Assembly (NCBI GenBank): GCA_031265345.1
Contig: JAISCU010000341.1
Coordinates: 1 to 9,278, forward strand
From: Bifidobacteriaceae bacterium
GTDB taxonomy: Bacteria > Actinomycetota > Actinomycetes > Actinomycetales > WQXJ01
Reading direction: 5' to 3'
Length of the DNA: 9,278 nucleotides
Position numbers and translations under genes: made by a program. Below are positions 6,600 through 9,278 of the stretch, one piece after another (within the stretch, counting starts at the first letter, position 1; each line of letters starts with the position of its first letter). The notes under the pieces are model-generated. The model had not been told where the DNA came from and did no database searches. It saw only the letters and a list, made by a program, of their open reading frames with translations.

Positions 6600-7572
6600 G
6601 TGCGACTCCGATTTGTCTGGTTGCCGGGCTCGGCTTGCGGGTCGCGCCCAAACCTCCCACGGTGAAGACCGCCAGGGCGGCGATCACTAGAACCAATGCG
6701 GCCAGACGGGCGGGCGGCATCGGCTCCCCGAAATACAGCGCGCCGAGCAGGATCTGGCAGCTGGCGGAGAGGTACTGGAGCATGCCCAAGGTGGCCAGCT
6801 TGGTCATTCTTGCCGCCGAGTTGAACGCCAACAGCGGCACGGCGGTGGCCAGTCCCGTGGCGATCGTCAAGACGGTGCGCAAACCGCTGGGGCCGCCCAG
6901 TGACGATGTGCCCAGCGGCGATGCTCCCAAGGCGATCAGCAACGCTCCGGCCAAGGGCACCAGCATGACCATCTCGGCGGTGAAGGCCGCCATGACGCCG
7001 ACGGGCAGGCGCAAACGTTTCTTGACCAGCGAATAGGCCGACCACGACAGCGGCAGGATGATCGCGACCCACGGGAAACGTCCATAGCCGGCGCCCGCCA
7101 ACCCGACCGCGATGATCGCCAGCCCCACGCCCAGCCATTGCACCGGTCGCAGCGACTCGTGCAACGCCCAGACGCCCAGCAGAACGGACACCAACGGGTT
7201 GAGCAAGTAGCCGATCCCGGCCTCGACCACCCGACCAGTCATGATTCCGGCGACATGCGCGAACCAGTTGACGCCCAGCAGAGCCGCGCACAGCGAGATC
7301 CCGACCAGGGCCTGCCGGTCGCGGGCAAGGACGGCCAAGTCGCGCAGACGGCCGCAGGCCGCGAGGATCGCCAGGCACCACACCGCCGACCACAAGACGC
7401 GCTGGCCGATGATCTCAGCCGCCCCGGCCGGCGCCAAAGCCGCGAACAGGAGCGGCAGAAAGCCCCAGATCAGGTAGGAACTGCCAGCCAGTACGATGCC
7501 GCGGGTCTGGTTCGCGGCGCCGCCTCGGCTCCCGGGCTCGCTCGCCCCGGCGCCGGACAGCTTGTGATTCAC
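6589..7572 (-). CDS. rarD: RarD-type EamA/DMT family membrane transporter
   Basis: The 327-residue protein is hydrophobic with about ten predicted membrane helices in two EamA halves (about residues 25-160 and 165-310). RarD hallmarks are present in order: SYLIWGFLPLLF near the start, QRVLWS, NWFAHVAGIMTGRVVEAGIGYLLNPLVSVLLG with E-S-L-R-P-V-Q-W after it, PWVAIILPLSWSAYSLVKK, and GLATAVPLLAFNSAARM plus TLGMLQYLSASCQ in the second half. RarD proteins are drug/metabolite superfamily carriers; the name comes from a chloramphenicol-sensitivity phenotype in Proteobacteria, and the true substrate of most is unknown. The operon suggests an amino acid or related metabolite, but direction is not deducible. 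Translation starts at GTG 7572 with AGGA about 5 bases upstream. It follows the binding-protein gene by 35 bp and overlaps the racemase gene by 11 bp. Confidence 0.88.
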   Translation of the reverse strand: MNHKLSGAGASEPGSRGGAANQTRGIVLAGSSYLIWGFLPLLFAALAPAGAAEIIGQRVLWSAVWCLAILAACGRLRDLAVLARDRQALVGISLCAALLGVNWFAHVAGIMTGRVVEAGIGYLLNPLVSVLLGVWALHESLRPVQWLGVGLAIIAVGLAGAGYGRFPWVAIILPLSWSAYSLVKKRLRLPVGVMAAFTAEMVMLVPLAGALLIALGASPLGTSSLGGPSGLRTVLTIATGLATAVPLLAFNSAARMTKLATLGMLQYLSASCQILLGALYFGEPMPPARLAALVLVIAALAVFTVGGLGATRKPSPATRQIGVAHVR

Positions 7573-7589
7573 GGTTTCCTGCTCTTAGG

Positions 7590-7620
7590 GGTCAGTTGGT
7601 CGGTCAGTCAGTTCGTCAGT
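7590..7620. repeat. Short GTCAGT-type direct repeats over the end of the binding-protein gene
   Basis: GTCAGT occurs four times between 7591 and 7620, with GTCAGTTGG near both ends, spanning the 35-bp gap and the stop codon at 7608-7610. On the minus strand this gives several extra TGA triplets after the true stop. No stable hairpin is seen, so I regard it as local slippage sequence rather than a regulatory element. Confidence 0.5.
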
Positions 7621-9245
7621 TGGGCGTCGTAGAGGTAGATCCGAGACTCGAGATCGAAGGCCACGCCGGTCACCTGATCGCTCACCCCGTAGAATTGAAC
7701 CAGTGCCGCGACCGGGATCTGGATGGCCCGGTCGATCACGTCACGTTGGATTTCGGCCAGCAAGTCGGCCCGGTCGTCCCAGTCCCCGATCTGGTTTTGG
7801 CGGGTCAGCGGCTCAGTCAGCGGATCGTCGGCCGGAAGGTTGGAGCGGTTGCCGTCCAGCGGCGAGATCTGACCGCGCAACACGTCGGGGTCGAGATCGG
7901 TGGTGTTCGCGTAGAGGATCACGTACTTGTGCTGAGAGGTGACTTCTGAGTAGTCGCCGGTGTAATCGGCGAAATCGGCGCTGATGCCGTTCGCGTGGAG
8001 TTGTTGGACCACCAGTTCGAGCAACGGTTGCGACAGCGAATACGGACTGGCCTTGGTTATGTGGAAGGACAGTGGCTGGCCGTCGCGTTCCCACAGCCCG
8101 CCATCGCCCTTTGTCCAACCGGCGCCGCTCAGCAATTCGTCGCCTCGTTTGGGATCATGGGCCAACAACTCAGGTAGCTGGGCCGATCCGGGCAGGTTCT
8201 CAGTCAACAGGCCGGCTGCCGGGACCGACCGGCCGCCGAAGACGACAGTGTTGATCTCGTCCCGGTCGATATAGGCGGAGATGGCCTGGCGAACCGCTTC
8301 CTCGCTCACCGGGTCCTCTGCGGTGTTCACCTGAAGCCGGAGCAAGACTCCCGGCGTGACTCTGGTTTCGATCGCCACTCCGGCCGCCTGGGCGGCGTCG
8401 AAATCCTGAGCCTCGATGGACTGTGCGATCTGCGCCTGGCCCGAGGTCAGCAGGCCGAGGCGCGAGTTCGACTCGGGGACCAGGGCGAAGGTGATCTGAT
8501 CCAGATAGGCGCGACCGGCATGGGCCGCCCAGGCCGGAGCCGAGTCGTAGTCGGACCGGGCTTTCAGCACAACATCTTGGTTGGGCCGGTACGAGTCGAT
8601 CAGGAACGGCCCGGTGCCGATCACTCCCGAGGTGCATCTGGTCTCGGCGGCCGTTTCGACTGTCTCCGGCGCCAAAATGGCCAGGAAGTCGCTTGCCGAA
8701 TGGTTCAAGAAGGAAGCGTTGGGCTCATCGAAAACGACGACGGCTGTCAACTGGTCGACCACTCGAGTCTCGGTGTAACCAGCCAAATAGCTCGGCGCTC
8801 GAACCGCCTGCTCCAGAGTCGCTGCTTGGTCGAAATTGGCCTTGACGGCCTGAGCCGTGAGCTCCTGGCCGTTCGAGAAATGCACATTAGGACGGAGCTT
8901 GAACGTGAATTCGGTGGCGTCGTCGCTCACTTCCCAGCTCTCGGCCAACCACGGTCGCAAGGTGCCGTCGTCAGGTTCGATCGAGGTCAGCGTCTCCACC
9001 ACCTGGCGGTAGATGTTGTGCTCGGCGGGGACATCGGTCTGCCAGGGGTCCAGGCATTTCACGGTGCCATCCAAAGCGACCGTCAGGGCGCCGCCGACCG
9101 ACTCGGACTGGCCGGACTGACCGGGCTGGCCGCCTGGCTGGTCTGAGGCGGCGTCTCCGCTGGCGCAAGCCGGCAGCACTCCGATCGCCAATGCGGTCCA
9201 AATGAGCCCGAGCTTGGGAACGAGCTGGCGCGGAATTGTAGACAT
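7608..9245 (-). CDS. ABC transporter substrate-binding lipoprotein, peptide/opine/nickel type (SBP family 5)
   Basis: The 545-residue protein begins with a lipoprotein signal peptide: basic start, hydrophobic core LGLIWTALAIGV, and lipobox LPAC with the lipidated Cys27. A low-complexity Gly/Gln/Ser/Pro linker (about 35-49) would tether the binding domain to the outer face of the membrane. Family 5 motifs follow: ALTVALDG, LRPWLAESWEVSDDATEFTF at about 96-115, LRPNVHFSNGQELTAQAVKANF at about 117-138, IGTGPF at 209-214, and AVRQAISAYIDRDEI, the motif around the second-domain helix. Length is typical of oligopeptide or dipeptide binding proteins. Cys64 and Cys204 could form a disulfide. Such proteins hand peptides, opines, nickel or other amphiphilic ligands to an ABC permease; no permease or ATPase gene is in this window, so partners may lie upstream (beyond 9278) or elsewhere. 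ATG 9245 has AGGAAG 10 bases upstream. It is the first gene of the visible operon, 35 bp ahead of rarD. Confidence 0.92.
   Translation of the reverse strand: MSTIPRQLVPKLGLIWTALAIGVLPACASGDAASDQPGGQPGQSGQSESVGGALTVALDGTVKCLDPWQTDVPAEHNIYRQVVETLTSIEPDDGTLRPWLAESWEVSDDATEFTFKLRPNVHFSNGQELTAQAVKANFDQAATLEQAVRAPSYLAGYTETRVVDQLTAVVVFDEPNASFLNHSASDFLAILAPETVETAAETRCTSGVIGTGPFLIDSYRPNQDVVLKARSDYDSAPAWAAHAGRAYLDQITFALVPESNSRLGLLTSGQAQIAQSIEAQDFDAAQAAGVAIETRVTPGVLLRLQVNTAEDPVSEEAVRQAISAYIDRDEINTVVFGGRSVPAAGLLTENLPGSAQLPELLAHDPKRGDELLSGAGWTKGDGGLWERDGQPLSFHITKASPYSLSQPLLELVVQQLHANGISADFADYTGDYSEVTSQHKYVILYANTTDLDPDVLRGQISPLDGNRSNLPADDPLTEPLTRQNQIGDWDDRADLLAEIQRDVIDRAIQIPVAALVQFYGVSDQVTGVAFDLESRIYLYDAQLTN
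9105..9131 (-). repeat. 9-bp tandem repeat encoding Gly-Gln-Pro/Ser linker
   Basis: Three consecutive 9-base units encode GQP, GQS, GQS (residues 39-47) in the linker just after the lipobox of the substrate-binding protein. Units differ by one or two bases. Length changes here would keep the frame and alter only tether length. Confidence 0.7.
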
Positions 9246-9278
9246 GATGGGGGTTCTTCCTATCGGGTAGTCGGGACT

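Noticed and set aside
1..9278. Defence system, phage, mobile element, CRISPR or RNA gene
   Set aside because: No recognisable nuclease, helicase, transposase or integrase, no regularly spaced repeats, and no tRNA or rRNA-like sequence on either strand by eye.

Overview
The window is high-GC and densely packed, with mostly G/C third codon positions. The type IV pilin-like genes, a long lipoprotein ABC-type binding protein and 11-bp gene overlaps fit a chromosomal segment of an actinobacterium. This is inference: no rRNA or taxon-specific marker is present. I see no tRNA, CRISPR array, transposase, integrase or phage gene.

Region 1 (1-3337, + strand) is the end of a minor-pilin cluster. A partial PilV-like protein with Ig-like repeats, a PilW-like prepilin with a clear G|MTLAE processing motif, and a large PilX-like protein follow one another with almost no spacing. 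They probably prime or cap a type IV pilus or pseudopilus. The motor, platform and peptidase genes are not in this window. The 175-bp gap after it (3338-3512) holds a possible terminator-like inverted repeat, a weak promoter candidate and a strong ribosome binding site.

Region 2 (3513-4655, + strand) is a single cytoplasmic M19 (renal dipeptidase-like) protein. Two of the canonical metal-binding residues appear replaced by glutamine. It ends convergently, across a GC-rich hairpin, against region 3.

Region 3 (9245 down to 4709, - strand) looks like one operon. In transcription order it holds an oligopeptide-type ABC substrate-binding lipoprotein, a RarD/EamA membrane transporter, a two-cysteine Asp/Glu racemase-superfamily protein and a DadA/DAO-like FAD oxidoreductase. 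The last two junctions are both 11-bp overlaps.

Taken with the M19 protein, the gene content suggests a pathway for an amino-acid-derived or short peptide compound: capture outside the cell, movement across the membrane, amide hydrolysis, epimerisation, and oxidative deamination of a D- or N-substituted amino acid. The families are well supported; the pathway and its substrate are inference. This cassette, with its atypical M19 active site, is the best candidate in the window for something undescribed.
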